A DNA stretch of 64,000 nucleotides. Source: Hyphomicrobiaceae bacterium. Its GTDB lineage: Bacteria; Pseudomonadota; Alphaproteobacteria; Rhizobiales; Hyphomicrobiaceae. The notes under the pieces were generated by a model. The model worked only from the letters and a program-made list of their open reading frames with translations, was not told where the DNA came from and did not search any database. Below, piece after piece: positions 1 through 7,763 of this stretch; position 1 is the first letter of the stretch; every line of letters begins with the position of its first letter. The translations under genes were made by a program, and so were the position numbers. The stretch is from positions 18,930 to 82,929 of the forward strand of contig JACKJI010000009.1 in the NCBI GenBank assembly GCA_020638035.1, in the 5' to 3' direction.

Positions 1-398
1 AGCACCGTATCGGGATCGGCGATCAGTGCGTTCCAATCGCTGGGCGCCACGTAGGTGCCGACCGACTGCAGCGGATCGATCCCCTCGACCCCCATAGTCA
101 CGATCTCGCGCTTGAGCCGCACCTTGAGCCGGCCGAACGGCATCGTCTTCGTGTGCGAGAACTTGACGTCGACATCGGCGAAACCGGGAACGACGCGGAT
201 TGCCGCGAGGACCTCCTCCAGTCCGCTTCGCGATCCTGCGATCGTGCCGTTGATGCCTTCGGCCGCCAACAGAAGCGTGCCCTGGACGCCATTAGCCGCC
301 GCTACCTCGCGCAGCGGCGCACGGAATGCAGCAAAATCCGGCCACCGCGCGAAGCGGTAAAGTGCGGCCACAGAAATATTTTGTAACTCGTCCGACAT
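1..398 (-). CDS. trhO: tRNA uridine(34) hydroxylase TrhO (YceA, rhodanese family), N-terminal part
   Basis: The frame reads from an ATG at 398 down to the window edge, so only about 132 N-terminal residues are present and the catalytic rhodanese domain lies outside. The product begins MSDELQNISVAALYRF and carries the family landmarks LLLAAEGINGTIAG, then FSHTKTMPFGRLKVRLK, then a GVEGIDP segment followed by VGTYVAPSDWN. Members of this family hydroxylate U34 of certain tRNAs to ho5U using oxygen. The call rests on these recognised N-terminal motifs; the active-site cysteine cannot be checked here. The upstream 325 bases hold no other gene on this strand. Confidence 0.85.
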   Translation of the reverse strand, partial: MSDELQNISVAALYRFARWPDFAAFRAPLREVAAANGVQGTLLLAAEGINGTIAGSRSGLEEVLAAIRVVPGFADVDVKFSHTKTMPFGRLKVRLKREIVTMGVEGIDPLQSVGTYVAPSDWNALIADPDTV

Positions 399-723
399 GC
401 GATCCGCATAGCGCCAAGCGCTCTGGTCAGCAAGCCCATGCGCCCATCCCGGCGTGCGTCCATTGCCTGAATTGCGGCCCTGCGGGTGTCGGCAGGTGCG
501 CATCGGCCCGCCCGCACCACTTCATGAGTACTGTGGATAGCTTCCTCTGGATCGTGCTGGCTGCCCCCTCGACATGTGACTTTCATGTCGCATGCACATT
601 TCTGGACACGCGGCAGGCTTGACCCATCTTTGCATGTGAACCGAATCACACGATCGTCCAGAATCGTTGCAGTTCACTGCAGTCCGACGCTGGTCACTGC
701 AGTCCAAAATGGAGATCAGGACA
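399..723. other. Intergenic region between divergent trhO and the Lys/Ala-rich gene
   Basis: No convincing coding frame was found. The right part holds two copies of a 12-base direct repeat containing the palindrome ACTGCAGT, listed separately, just ahead of the small histone-like gene. It should contain promoters for both divergent genes, but no clear -35/-10 pair stands out. Confidence 0.5.
674..705 (+). promoter_or_regulatory. Paired TCACTGCAGTCC repeats, possible operator
   Basis: The 12-mer TCACTGCAGTCC occurs at 674-685 and 694-705, start to start exactly 20 bp, about two helical turns. Each copy contains the perfect 8-bp palindrome ACTGCAGT. The second copy ends about 19 bp before the ATG of the Lys/Ala-rich gene. 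Two dyad sites on one DNA face suggest a regulator binding site; this is inference from spacing and symmetry only. Confidence 0.35.
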
Positions 724-813
724 ATGGCAGCAGCGAAGAAGGCTCCGGCAAAGAAGGCAGCCCCGGCGAAGAAGGCCGCGGCAAAGAAGCCGGCAGCGAA
801 GAAGAAGAAGTAA
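724..813 (+). CDS. Tiny histone H1-like Lys/Ala/Pro-rich protein (29 aa)
   Basis: ATG at 724 follows a GGAGATCAGG ribosome-binding stretch, and the frame closes with TAA at 811-813. The 29-residue product consists only of Met, Ala, Lys and Pro, built from degenerate AAKKAPAKK-type units and ending KKKK. Composition matches the tails of bacterial histone H1-like or HU-fused DNA-binding proteins, so nonspecific nucleic-acid binding is likely. A perfect 10-bp hairpin follows 50 bp downstream. The gene is short enough that chance cannot be excluded, but the SD, strong composition and downstream hairpin together favour a real gene. Confidence 0.6.
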   Translation: MAAAKKAPAKKAAPAKKAAAKKPAAKKKK

Positions 814-1152
814 TCTTCCCATTCGCACTTCTTTCGGCCCTGGCCCTCCAGCGGTCGAGGCGTCGGGCACCCCTTGAGGGTGCCCGAATTGCATTTGGGC
901 AACCAGCCCGCGTCCGCCGCCTCGCCGATCTACCCGCAGCCCCACACCAGCCGGCAAAGCTTTGCCACCCCTTCGGGTGGCCACGATATCGCGTGGCTCT
1001 CTCCGGTACGATCTGCTATTGCGGGCGGCGAAATCGGCATGCAAAAGAGGCCGGCAAGCTATCCGCAGCGCCGTGCTGGCGACTAGGCCTCGTACCGGCA
1101 ACCACGCCGCCACACACCGCTCCCGCCCACCAATCAAGACGGAGATCTCCCG
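814..1152. other. Intergenic region before the panD operon
   Basis: The left part contains a stem-loop at 863-887. The rest has no supportable frame and should hold the promoter of the SnoaL-panD-GNAT-nitrilase operon; no motif was recognised. Confidence 0.4.
863..887 (+). terminator. Hairpin after the Lys/Ala-rich gene
   Basis: TCGGGCACCC and GGGTGCCCGA form a perfect 10-bp stem around a 5-nt CTTGA loop. It lies 50 bp after the stop of the 29-aa gene. There is no proper T-tract (AATTGCATTT follows), so termination efficiency is uncertain. Confidence 0.5.
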
Positions 1153-1563
1153 ATGAGCCGCGCCGACACCCAGACCCTGATCCAGAGCTACTACGATGCC
1201 TTCAATCGCGGTGACAGCAATGCCATGCTTGCCTTCCTCTCCGAGGACGTCATTCACGACGTCAACCAGGGCGAGCGGCGCATCGGTCTCGACAAGTTCA
1301 AGGCGTTCAATGCGCGCATGGACCACCACTATAAGGAGCGGCTGGAGAACATCTCCATCATGGTGAACGAGGACGGCACCCGCGCCGCTGCCGAGTTCAA
1401 CGTGCACGGCACCTATCTCAACACCGACAGCGGCCTGCCCGAAGCCAAGGGGCAGACCTACGTGCTCCCCGCCGGCACCTTCTTCGCCATTCGCGACGGC
1501 AAGATCGCCCGCGTGACGACGTATTACAATCTGACCGACTGGATCGCCCAGGTCGCTGGCTGA
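1153..1563 (+). CDS. Ketosteroid isomerase-related (SnoaL/NTF2-like) protein
   Basis: 136 residues, the normal length of one NTF2-like alpha/beta cone. It begins with the family helix (QTLIQSYYDAFNRGDSNAML) and continues LSEDVIHDVNQG, the usual layout of SnoaL or ketosteroid-isomerase-related proteins. These act as small isomerases, hydrolases or ligand-binding pockets; the substrate here is unknown. It is the first gene of a tight same-strand run with panD, a GNAT acetyltransferase and a nitrilase-type amidase, so it probably acts on an intermediate of the same pathway. ATG 1153 has GGAGATC upstream at 1141-1147. Confidence 0.8.
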   Translation: MSRADTQTLIQSYYDAFNRGDSNAMLAFLSEDVIHDVNQGERRIGLDKFKAFNARMDHHYKERLENISIMVNEDGTRAAAEFNVHGTYLNTDSGLPEAKGQTYVLPAGTFFAIRDGKIARVTTYYNLTDWIAQVAG

Positions 1564-1609
1564 CCCAGTACCGGGCGCACCTGCTCCGCCTTGCGCAAGG
1601 ACTTTGCCC

Positions 1610-1969
1610 ATGCTCGTGACGATGCTCAAATGCAAGCTGCATCGCGCCACCGTGACGGAGTGCGACCTGCACTACGAGGGCTCGATCTCGATCGACGAGA
1701 AGTTGATCGAGGCGGCCGGCCTCCTCATCAACGAGCGCGTCGAGATCTACAACATCGACAACGGTGAACGCTTTGCCACCTACGTGATCAGGGGTGAGCG
1801 CGGCTCGGGCGTCATCGGCCTCAACGGCGCCGCCGCTCGCAAGGCCTGTGTCGGCGACAAGCTCATCATCTGTGCCTATGCACAGATGAGCGAGGAGGAG
1901 GCACGCGCCCACGAGCCCAGCATCGTCATCCTCGGCAAGAAGAACCGGATGGAGAAGGCCAAGACATGA
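1610..1969 (+). CDS. panD: Aspartate 1-decarboxylase (pyruvoyl-dependent)
   Basis: 119 residues. The frame opens MLVTMLKCKLHRATVTECDL, the conserved start of PanD, and Gly24-Ser25 (HYEGSISID) is the self-cleavage site that yields the pyruvoyl cofactor. The enzyme converts L-aspartate to beta-alanine for pantothenate and CoA. ATG 1610 was chosen over an in-frame TTG at 1604 because AAGGA (1597-1601) sits 8 nt ahead of it. Its stop overlaps the start of the GNAT gene by four bases (ATGA), so the two are translationally coupled. No panB or panC is nearby; the company suggests beta-alanine may also feed an acylation or amide pathway (inference). Confidence 0.93.
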   Translation: MLVTMLKCKLHRATVTECDLHYEGSISIDEKLIEAAGLLINERVEIYNIDNGERFATYVIRGERGSGVIGLNGAAARKACVGDKLIICAYAQMSEEEARAHEPSIVILGKKNRMEKAKT

Positions 1970-2556
1970 AACTCGAGGTGACCTCGCTCACGGGCGATGC
2001 CATCCGCGAAGTTCTGCCCGATCTCGCGCAGCTTCGTATGATCGTGTTTCGCGACTGGCCCTACCTCTATGACGGCACGCTGGAGTACGAGGAGCAGTAC
2101 CTCGCCACGTTCGCCGCCGCCCCCGGTGCTGTCTGCGTCATCGCCCGCGACGGCGATCGCATTGTCGGGGCGTCGACCGGCCTGCCGATGATTCACGCCG
2201 ACGAGGAATTCAAGGGGCCGTTCACGGCTGCCGGCTACGACATCGCGCAGGTCTTTTATTGCGGCGAGAGCGTGCTGCTGTCCTCTCATCGCGGTGGCGG
2301 TGTCGGCCACGCATTCTTCGATCACCGCGAGGCCCAGGCGCGCCGCCTCGGCGGCTTTCGCCATTCGACGTTCTGCCGGGTCGTCCGTCCCGACGATCAC
2401 CCCCTGAAGCCGAAGGACTATCGCCCGCTCGATGCGTTCTGGACGAAGCGCGGCTATGCACCCGTTCCGGGACTCATTGCGCACTACGACTGGAAGGACA
2501 TCGACCAGGACGGCGAGACCACCAAGGAACTGCAATTCTGGCTGAGGGAGCTGTGA
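1966..2556 (+). CDS. GNAT-family N-acetyltransferase
   Basis: 196 residues starting in the stop of panD. The core has the GNAT layout: an N-terminal strand-helix, then VCVIARDGDRIVGASTGLP (strands 2-4), then VLLSSHRGGGVGHAFFDHREAQAR, where the RGGGVG resembles the acetyl-CoA pyrophosphate loop (R/Q-x-x-G-x-G/A) before the alpha-3 helix. A conserved-looking C-terminal FWTKRGYAPVPG follows. The acceptor is not known. Being sandwiched between panD and a nitrilase suggests acylation of a beta-alanine-derived or related amine, which is inference. It overlaps the next gene by four bases (GTGA). Confidence 0.82.
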   Translation: MKLEVTSLTGDAIREVLPDLAQLRMIVFRDWPYLYDGTLEYEEQYLATFAAAPGAVCVIARDGDRIVGASTGLPMIHADEEFKGPFTAAGYDIAQVFYCGESVLLSSHRGGGVGHAFFDHREAQARRLGGFRHSTFCRVVRPDDHPLKPKDYRPLDAFWTKRGYAPVPGLIAHYDWKDIDQDGETTKELQFWLREL

Positions 2557-3470
2557 GCCAGATGCGTGACACCTTGCGCGTGGCTGCTGCGCAGTATCCC
2601 ATCGATGCCGTGCCAAGCCTTGATGCTTGGAACGAAAAGATCGCCCGCTGGGTGAAGAATGGCGCCGAAACCGGGGCCGAACTGCTGGTCTTTCCCGAAT
2701 ATGGCGCCATCGAGCAGGCACACGCGCTCGGTCCGTCCGTCTATCAGGACCTCGACGCCACCCTCGCCGCCATCGCCGATCTCGCCGACGCGCGCGTGGC
2801 AGTGCACGCCGAGCTGGCCCGCCGCCACGGCGTCCACATTCTCGTCGGCTCAGGCCCCAAGCGCCGCGCCGACGGCCGCTACGTGAACGCGGCGCAGCTC
2901 GTCACGCCCACGGGGGGCATCGGCGAACAGGAAAAGCTGATCCTGACGCCGTTCGAGCGCAACTGGAACATGATGGCGGGAGAGGAGATCCGCGTGTTCC
3001 GCACCGCCATCGGAAACATCGCCATTGCGGTTTGCTACGATAGCGAGTTCCCCTATCTCGCCCGCGCCATGGCCCGGGCCGGGGCGGAGATCCTGCTGGT
3101 GCCACAGTGCACCGAGCGCGTCTCGGGCAACTACCGGGTCCGCACCGGCGCCATGGCCCGCGCACTCGAAAACCAGTTTGCCGCCATCACCAGCCCGACC
3201 ATCGGCGACGCGGTCTGGTCGGCGGCCGTCGATTACAACAATGGCGCCGCCGGCGTATTCGTGCCGGCCGAGCAGGGTGTCTCCGATACCGGCGTGCTGG
3301 CCGAGGGCCGCATGAACGAGCCGGGCTGGATCACCGCCACCGTTGACATGAACAGCCTGCGCCGGCTGCGCTCGGGCGGCGAGATGCGCAATTTCACCGA
3401 TTGGCTGGAGCAGCCGGGCGCGGCGGCGGCGGAAAGCAGCGCACGCGTCAGGATCGTCGATCTCGCCTGA
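2553..3470 (+). CDS. Carbon-nitrogen hydrolase (nitrilase superfamily)
   Basis: 305 residues from a GTG start overlapping the GNAT stop, with GGGAG at 2545-2549; ATG 2562 is the alternative. The nitrilase-superfamily catalytic triad is visible: Glu in LLVFPEYGAIE, Lys in EQEKLILTPFERNW, and Cys in AVCYDSEFPYLARAMARAGAEILLVPQ. These enzymes hydrolyse amides or carbamoyl amines. The gene closes a four-gene operon (SnoaL-like, panD, GNAT, this gene). The next gene, the SIMPL protein, is convergent, and a degenerate repeat lies between them. Confidence 0.88.
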   Translation: MSQMRDTLRVAAAQYPIDAVPSLDAWNEKIARWVKNGAETGAELLVFPEYGAIEQAHALGPSVYQDLDATLAAIADLADARVAVHAELARRHGVHILVGSGPKRRADGRYVNAAQLVTPTGGIGEQEKLILTPFERNWNMMAGEEIRVFRTAIGNIAIAVCYDSEFPYLARAMARAGAEILLVPQCTERVSGNYRVRTGAMARALENQFAAITSPTIGDAVWSAAVDYNNGAAGVFVPAEQGVSDTGVLAEGRMNEPGWITATVDMNSLRRLRSGGEMRNFTDWLEQPGAAAAESSARVRIVDLA

Positions 3471-3556
3471 TCCTTCACAGCGCCACTCAGACCGACCCGT
3501 TCGATCAGCGCCGCAGGCTTTTCACGCTGAGCCGCATACACTTCAGCTCTACGATT

Positions 3557-3685
3557 TCTAGAGCAGGTCCGACTTTGGTGGAATCACTTCCACGATCGTG
3601 GCCTGCTCCAAGATCTTGTTTGAGAGACTGAGTCACGCCTTCGATCGAAGCCCAAGCGTTTCCATCTCAGACGATCAGGCTCTAG
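3557..3685. repeat. Intergenic palindrome-ended repeat, Rhizobiales-type mosaic element
   Basis: The segment opens TCTAGAGCAGGTCCGACTTT, has an internal partner GCCTGCTCCAAGATCTTG and ends with AGGCTCTAG, so CTAGAGC is inverted at its ends. This resembles the short interspersed elements common between genes in Rhizobiales (recognised from memory, not searched). It sits between convergent genes, and the SIMPL stop codon lies inside its right end. Confidence 0.4.
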
Positions 3686-4443
3686 TCCAGCGCGTAGGTG
3701 ACAGTGACCCGCGCCGAGATCTCCTGCGAGCCCTCGGCGATCGGCACGCCCTCAGCCATCGCCGCGCGCGCCAGCATCGGACCGCGCGGCGCCACGTGCA
3801 CCGTTTCCTCTGAGATCACCAGCACCTGGCCGAGCCGTGCCCCGGCGGCGTTAGCGTAAAGGTCGGCGCGCTGGCGCGCGTTGGCTATCGCGTTCCGCCG
3901 CGCCTCGTCCTTCAGCGCTTCGGCATCAGCGATAGCGAAGGACAGACCGCCAATCCGGTTGGCGCCGACCGAAACGATCTCATCGAGCATGGGGCCCAGT
4001 TGCGCAAGCTCCCGCACCACAATGGCGACGTCGTTGGAAACGCGATAGCCATCGATCGTCGGCGGCTTGCCATCCTTGGTGTGCACATAGCGCGGTGAGA
4101 CATCGAAATTCGTCGTCTGGATGTCATCGGCAGGAATGCCCCGCGCTTTGAGACCGCCGATCAGCGCATCCATGGCCCCCGAGTTGGCCTTGAGCGCCTC
4201 TTTGGCCGTCGCCGCCTCACTGACGACGCCGAGCGAGATCCGCGCCATGTCGGGTCGGGCCGCCACCTTCCCCTCGCCCGTGACCGTCACCTGCCGCTGC
4301 ATGCGCCCTGCCTCCGATCGCTCCAATCGCGCCTCCTGTGCCCGTCCCTCCGTCGCCGAAGCCAGTGCAACCCCGACGCCCAGCGCCACCGCGAGTCCGG
4401 GCATGATCCACGCCGTCAGGACACCTCCGCGATATGGGGGCAT
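3682..4443 (-). CDS. SIMPL domain (DUF541) periplasmic protein
   Basis: 253 residues. ATG 4443 is preceded by TGCGAGGAGATCGAGCC, a good ribosome site; longer upstream in-frame starts would run into the tRNA gene and are rejected. A hydrophobic export segment (VLTAWIMPGLAVALGVGVALASA) is followed by the SIMPL signature: VTVTGEGKVAARPDMARISLGVVSEA, then DIQTTNFDVSPRY, and a C-terminal ISARVTVTYALD. Family members are periplasmic or outer-membrane proteins linked to oxidative-stress tolerance, but no reaction is established. Monocistronic. Confidence 0.85.
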   Translation of the reverse strand: MPPYRGGVLTAWIMPGLAVALGVGVALASATEGRAQEARLERSEAGRMQRQVTVTGEGKVAARPDMARISLGVVSEAATAKEALKANSGAMDALIGGLKARGIPADDIQTTNFDVSPRYVHTKDGKPPTIDGYRVSNDVAIVVRELAQLGPMLDEIVSVGANRIGGLSFAIADAEALKDEARRNAIANARQRADLYANAAGARLGQVLVISEETVHVAPRGPMLARAAMAEGVPIAEGSQEISARVTVTYALD

Positions 4444-4616
4444 GGCTCGATCTCCTCGCAAACTCCGCCTACTTGGAAGCTCATGACGCGGCGGACGGCC
4501 GGACAATGATGCTCCAACGCGCTTCTTGCACCGGATCGGGGTGAAATGGCGGCAAACGATGTTTCGCCCGGCCACCGGGATCTGGTATGAAGGCGCCCCC
4601 GGCCGACACATGGCCC

Positions 4617-4692
4617 GGGCCCGTAGCTCAATGGTTAGAGCTGGCGGCTCATAACCGTCTGGTTGCAGGTTCGAATCCTGCCGGGCCCACCA
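4617..4692 (+). tRNA. tRNA with CAU anticodon, probably tRNA-Ile2 (lysidine type)
   Basis: 76 nt cloverleaf: acceptor GGGCCCG (4617-4623) pairs with CGGGCCC (4682-4688), discriminator A, encoded CCA at 4690-4692. The T-arm GGTTCGAATCC is clear. Anticodon loop CTCATAA puts CAT at 4650-4652. The acceptor and loop look more like the tRNA-Ile that is modified to lysidine by TilS than initiator or elongator tRNA-Met, but this cannot be settled by eye. Confidence 0.93.
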
Positions 4693-4737
4693 CTACTGAT
4701 GTCGCGCACCTGTTGTTCATGAAATAGCGACCAACGC

Positions 4738-5115
4738 TCAACTATCCGCCTCGATCACTGCCACGCGCTCGCCGGCATGCGCTGATCTGAGAGCGGTCAC
4801 ATCGTCGAGGGCCTGCGCCCACACGTTGCACGGGCTTGCCAATCGGATCTCGCCGTTACGCGAAATCGGCGTCGGCCCGAAGCCAATCGCGATGGCATCA
4901 CCGTCGGGCCAGAAAGCAATTTCACCAGCTTCCACCACATCGCGCGCATCGGCCTCCGGTGTCACCGTGACAGGCGTCGCGAAATAGACCTCCTGCCCCC
5001 AGGTCTGCGCCGTGGCGTAAATCGGCAGCGCCCGCCAGATGCGGTCCGCGGTTGCCGTGTCGCGCAACCTCGCGCGTAGCGCCACATCACCGATGCGTAT
5101 CAATATCTCCCGCAA
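4738..5115 (-). CDS. Cyclophilin-like fold protein (TM1367/PF04126 type)
   Basis: 125 residues from a TTG at 5113-5115, chosen because AGGGGAGGAG lies five bases ahead of it. The pattern RDTATADRIWRALPIYATAQTWGQEVYFATPV, then GEIAFWPDGDAIAIGFGPTPIS and GEIRLASPCNVWAQALDD, is that of the small cyclophilin-like beta-barrel family. No peptidyl-prolyl isomerase activity is established for this family. It lies 75 bp downstream of a paralogue sharing IWAALPLF, the WGE/QxxH/YF strand, FGPTPISR.GE and the P.NV.A.AL.DV segment, so the two form a tandem duplication and probably one transcript. Confidence 0.72.
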   Translation of the reverse strand: MREILIRIGDVALRARLRDTATADRIWRALPIYATAQTWGQEVYFATPVTVTPEADARDVVEAGEIAFWPDGDAIAIGFGPTPISRNGEIRLASPCNVWAQALDDVTALRSAHAGERVAVIEADS

Positions 5116-5190
5116 CGTCTCCTCCCCTGGTCGCCGGTCAGTCCGGTCTCATTGTCATTGCCGCGCATCACGATGCAGATCAGCATCGCG

Positions 5191-5676
5191 TCACCTTTGG
5201 CGCATACCCTCTCCCGGCCTGCGCAACAGCGACACTTTTTCACCCACCCGCACGCCCTGCAAGACCTTCACGTCACCAAGTGCGGTGGCAAAGACATTGA
5301 CCGGAGCCGGCATGCGCATCTCACCTGGCCGCGAGATCGGCGTCGGCCCGAAGGGAAGGATGATGCGCCGTTCCTCGCTCCACAGGCAGATGTCGCCCGG
5401 CCGCGCCATCAGCCGCGCCGTCCGGTCCCGGCCCGACGCGATCGGAATCTCGACGTGGATCGCCTCTCCCCAGGGCTCGGCCACACCGAAGAGCGGCAGC
5501 GCCGCCCAGATCCGCTCGGCCGTCGCCGTTGCCGCAAGCGCCGCTTCCAGTTCGATGCGTCCTGCCCGGATCAGAATGACACGTGAGCCCGGGCCATGCT
5601 GCACGGCGGTTGCTTCGGGTGCGGCGGCACGCCTGGCAACTGGATCGGATCGGTGTCGTAGAATATCGGTCGGCAT
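5191..5676 (-). CDS. Cyclophilin-like fold protein, tandem paralogue
   Basis: 161 residues from ATG 5676. A TTG further upstream would place the start inside the terminator hairpin of the preceding gene and is rejected; no strong ribosome site is visible at ATG 5676, so the exact start is open. The conserved domain covers about residues 50-150: RIELEAALAATATAERIWAALPLFGVAEPWGEAIHVEIP, GDICLWSEERRIILPFGPTPISRPGEMR. It differs from its neighbour by an N-terminal extension of about 40 residues without a recognisable domain. Function unknown. Confidence 0.7.
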   Translation of the reverse strand: MPTDILRHRSDPVARRAAAPEATAVQHGPGSRVILIRAGRIELEAALAATATAERIWAALPLFGVAEPWGEAIHVEIPIASGRDRTARLMARPGDICLWSEERRIILPFGPTPISRPGEMRMPAPVNVFATALGDVKVLQGVRVGEKVSLLRRPGEGMRQR

Positions 5677-5697
5677 GGCCCATCGCACAAAACGAAA

Positions 5698-5718
5698 CGG
5701 GCGCCCATGAGGCGCCCG
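5698..5718 (-). terminator. Rho-independent terminator of the ketosynthase gene
   Basis: On the minus strand an 8-bp perfect GC stem (CGGGCGCC/GGCGCCCG) with loop TCATG is followed by TTTCGTTTTG. It lies 37 bp after the ketosynthase stop. Confidence 0.75.
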
Positions 5719-5754
5719 CTTCACAACGAATGACAAGTAGAATTGATCACACGA

Positions 5755-6987
5755 TCAGGCTGGCGCCCGGCCGAACACCAACACCGCATTGAGGCCGCCG
5801 AATGCGAACGAGTTGGACATCGTATAGCGCACATTGAGGCTGCGGCCGGTGTTGGGCACATAATCGAGATCGCACTTGGGATCGGGATCTGTGAAGCCGA
5901 TCGTCGGCGGCACCCAACCTTCGTTGATCGCCTTGATGCACACTCCTGCCTCGACGCCGCCGCCCGCACCCAGGAGATGGCCGTGCATCGACTTGGTGGA
6001 GGAGATCGCCATCTTGTAGGCGTGTTCGCCGAAGACGTCCTTGATGGCGTTGGTCTCGTTGACGTCGTTGAGTGCCGTCGCCGTGCCGTGCGCGTTGAGG
6101 TAGTCGATCTCAGACGGATCGAGGCCGGCGTCATCCAGCGCGAACTGCATGGCCGAGCGTGGGCCGTCGATGTCCGGGTTGACCATGTCCTTGCTGTCGG
6201 ACGACATGCCAAAGCCCATGAGTTCGGCCAGGATCGTGGCGCCGCGCCGCTTGGCGTGCTCCAGCTCCTCCAGCACCAGAATTCCGGCGCCTTCGGCCAG
6301 AACCGTGCCGTTGCGCCGCTTGGAGAATGGGAAGCAGCCATCCGGAGAAAGCACGCGCATGGCCTGCCATGTCCGCATCGAGCCGTAAGTGAGCACGGCT
6401 TCCGATGCGCCCGCCACACCGACGTCGCAGAGGCCGTTGCGAATGTAGTCGTAGGCGAGGCCGATCGCATGCGTCGCCGTCGAGCAGGCCGAACAGGTCG
6501 CGAATGTCGGTCCCTTGATGCCGTATTCGATGCCCACGTGCGCGGACGCCGACGAGCCGATGATGCGCAGCAGTGTTAGCGGGTGCGTGGCGCGCTTGTT
6601 GTGGATGAAGAGATCGCGATAGGCCGTCTCGACCGTCGAATATCCGCCGGCGCCAGAGCCGATGATGCAGCAGGAACGATAGGGGTTGGAATAGGGTGTC
6701 GGTAGCCCCGACATCGCCCAGGCTTCATCCGCCGCGCGGCCAGCAAACCACGAATACCGCTCGCCGTACTGGATCTTCTTGCTTTTGACGTGCACAGCGG
6801 GATCAAAGCCTTTGATCTCGCCAGCGATATGGATGTAGAGGTCATCGAGATTGAAGTTCTCGATACGGCTGACGCCGCACTTGCCCTCTTTCATCGACGC
6901 CCAGGTTTCTGTGCTGTCGAGACCGATCGGTGTGACCATGCCAAAGCCGGTCACCACGACGCGGCGCAAGCCGTCCGCTCTTTTCAT
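5755..6987 (-). CDS. Beta-ketoacyl-ACP synthase (FabF/KAS II-like)
   Basis: 410 residues, the usual length of a condensing enzyme. The thiolase-fold catalytic set is complete: Cys168 in TFATCSACSTATHAIG, His300 in NAHGTAT, Lys332 and His335 in STKSMHGHLLGAGG, plus the C-terminal SNSFAFGGLNAVLVF loop. It condenses malonyl-ACP with an acyl primer. The Cys region (SACST rather than TACTS) marks a divergent FabF branch, possibly for a special fatty acid. An acyl carrier protein gene lies 108 bp upstream on the same strand, and an acyl-CoA ligase is divergent beyond that, so it probably serves a dedicated acyl pathway rather than housekeeping synthesis (inference). Confidence 0.9.
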   Translation of the reverse strand: MKRADGLRRVVVTGFGMVTPIGLDSTETWASMKEGKCGVSRIENFNLDDLYIHIAGEIKGFDPAVHVKSKKIQYGERYSWFAGRAADEAWAMSGLPTPYSNPYRSCCIIGSGAGGYSTVETAYRDLFIHNKRATHPLTLLRIIGSSASAHVGIEYGIKGPTFATCSACSTATHAIGLAYDYIRNGLCDVGVAGASEAVLTYGSMRTWQAMRVLSPDGCFPFSKRRNGTVLAEGAGILVLEELEHAKRRGATILAELMGFGMSSDSKDMVNPDIDGPRSAMQFALDDAGLDPSEIDYLNAHGTATALNDVNETNAIKDVFGEHAYKMAISSTKSMHGHLLGAGGGVEAGVCIKAINEGWVPPTIGFTDPDPKCDLDYVPNTGRSLNVRYTMSNSFAFGGLNAVLVFGRAPA

Positions 6988-7095
6988 ACACGTACTCTAC
7001 GATCGAGGCGGCACCAGCGCCGCATTGTAAATGGACCAAGCGCGGGTGCGGTCACCAGCGACATCGCCGGACAGGCCGCCCACGCGCAATCTACA

Positions 7096-7371
7096 TCAGG
7101 CCTTGGCGGCGTCTGCCGACGCCGAATTCTGGGAGATCAGCGCCTTCACGCGATCAACGACGGAACCGACCGTCTTGAAATCCTCAACGTCCTCGTTGGC
7201 ATTGTAGGGGATCTCGATCTGGAACCTGTCCTCGATGTCGAATACGATCATCGCAAGATCGAGGGACTCGATTTTCAGATCGGTGAGAGGTGTCGACAGG
7301 CTGATGTCGTCACGCGGTTCCTTCATGTGCTTCTTGAGGATCTCGATGATCTTGGTCGCGACGTCGTCCAT
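7096..7371 (-). CDS. Acyl carrier protein (specialised)
   Basis: 91 residues from ATG 7371 behind AGGAGAACGAG. Ser36 in LKIESLDLAMIVFDIEDRF is the 4'-phosphopantetheine site; the canonical motif is DSLD/E, here ESLDL. The C-terminus ends in an Ala/Ser-rich tail after VVDRVKALISQ. Together with the downstream ketosynthase it forms a two-gene unit. It does not have the longer, acidic layout of AcpXL used for lipid A very-long-chain acids. The acyl product is unknown. Confidence 0.88.
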   Translation of the reverse strand: MDDVATKIIEILKKHMKEPRDDISLSTPLTDLKIESLDLAMIVFDIEDRFQIEIPYNANEDVEDFKTVGSVVDRVKALISQNSASADAAKA

Positions 7372-7763
7372 CTCGTTCTCCTGTCCGTGCCATCGGGCAT
7401 AACGGATCGCTGTTACTCTGTTCGTACTAGGCACGTGCTGCCCTGCAAACAAGCTGGGGCCGTCCTTATACTTAAACCACGAAGCCGTCCAGCATGGGCA
7501 TTTGCGGCAAAACTAGCAACGACTTCCAAGCAAGCCTCGTGCCGGCATGGGAGGGCACAGCCCCCCGAGCGGCAGGGTGGAAACAATGTTGTGATACCTC
7601 ATCATGTTCCCAGCCTCTCCTAGTCGAAAGTCATGAAAAAGTGTTCAATACTATCTACATGGCCTGTCTTGCATCTGCGTCGCGGCACTTCGACGGCGGG
7701 CCCGAAAATACAATGAATGTCCGGCCCTGCCAGCCTTAGCGGACCGGACCGGGAGGCCAGCAG
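7372..7763. other. Divergent intergenic region, ACP/ketosynthase versus acyl-CoA ligase
   Basis: 392 bp without a supportable frame on either strand. It must contain the promoters for both divergent units. No operator palindrome was identified with confidence. Confidence 0.4.

Noticed and set aside
694..1650. 318-residue minus-strand frame across the SnoaL-like gene and the Lys/Ala gene
   Set aside because: Covers two plus-strand genes and the intergenic hairpin; composition is shadow-like.
4444..4611. Longer start for the SIMPL gene
   Set aside because: Would reach almost to the tRNA gene and lacks a ribosome site; ATG 4443 has one plus a proper export signal.
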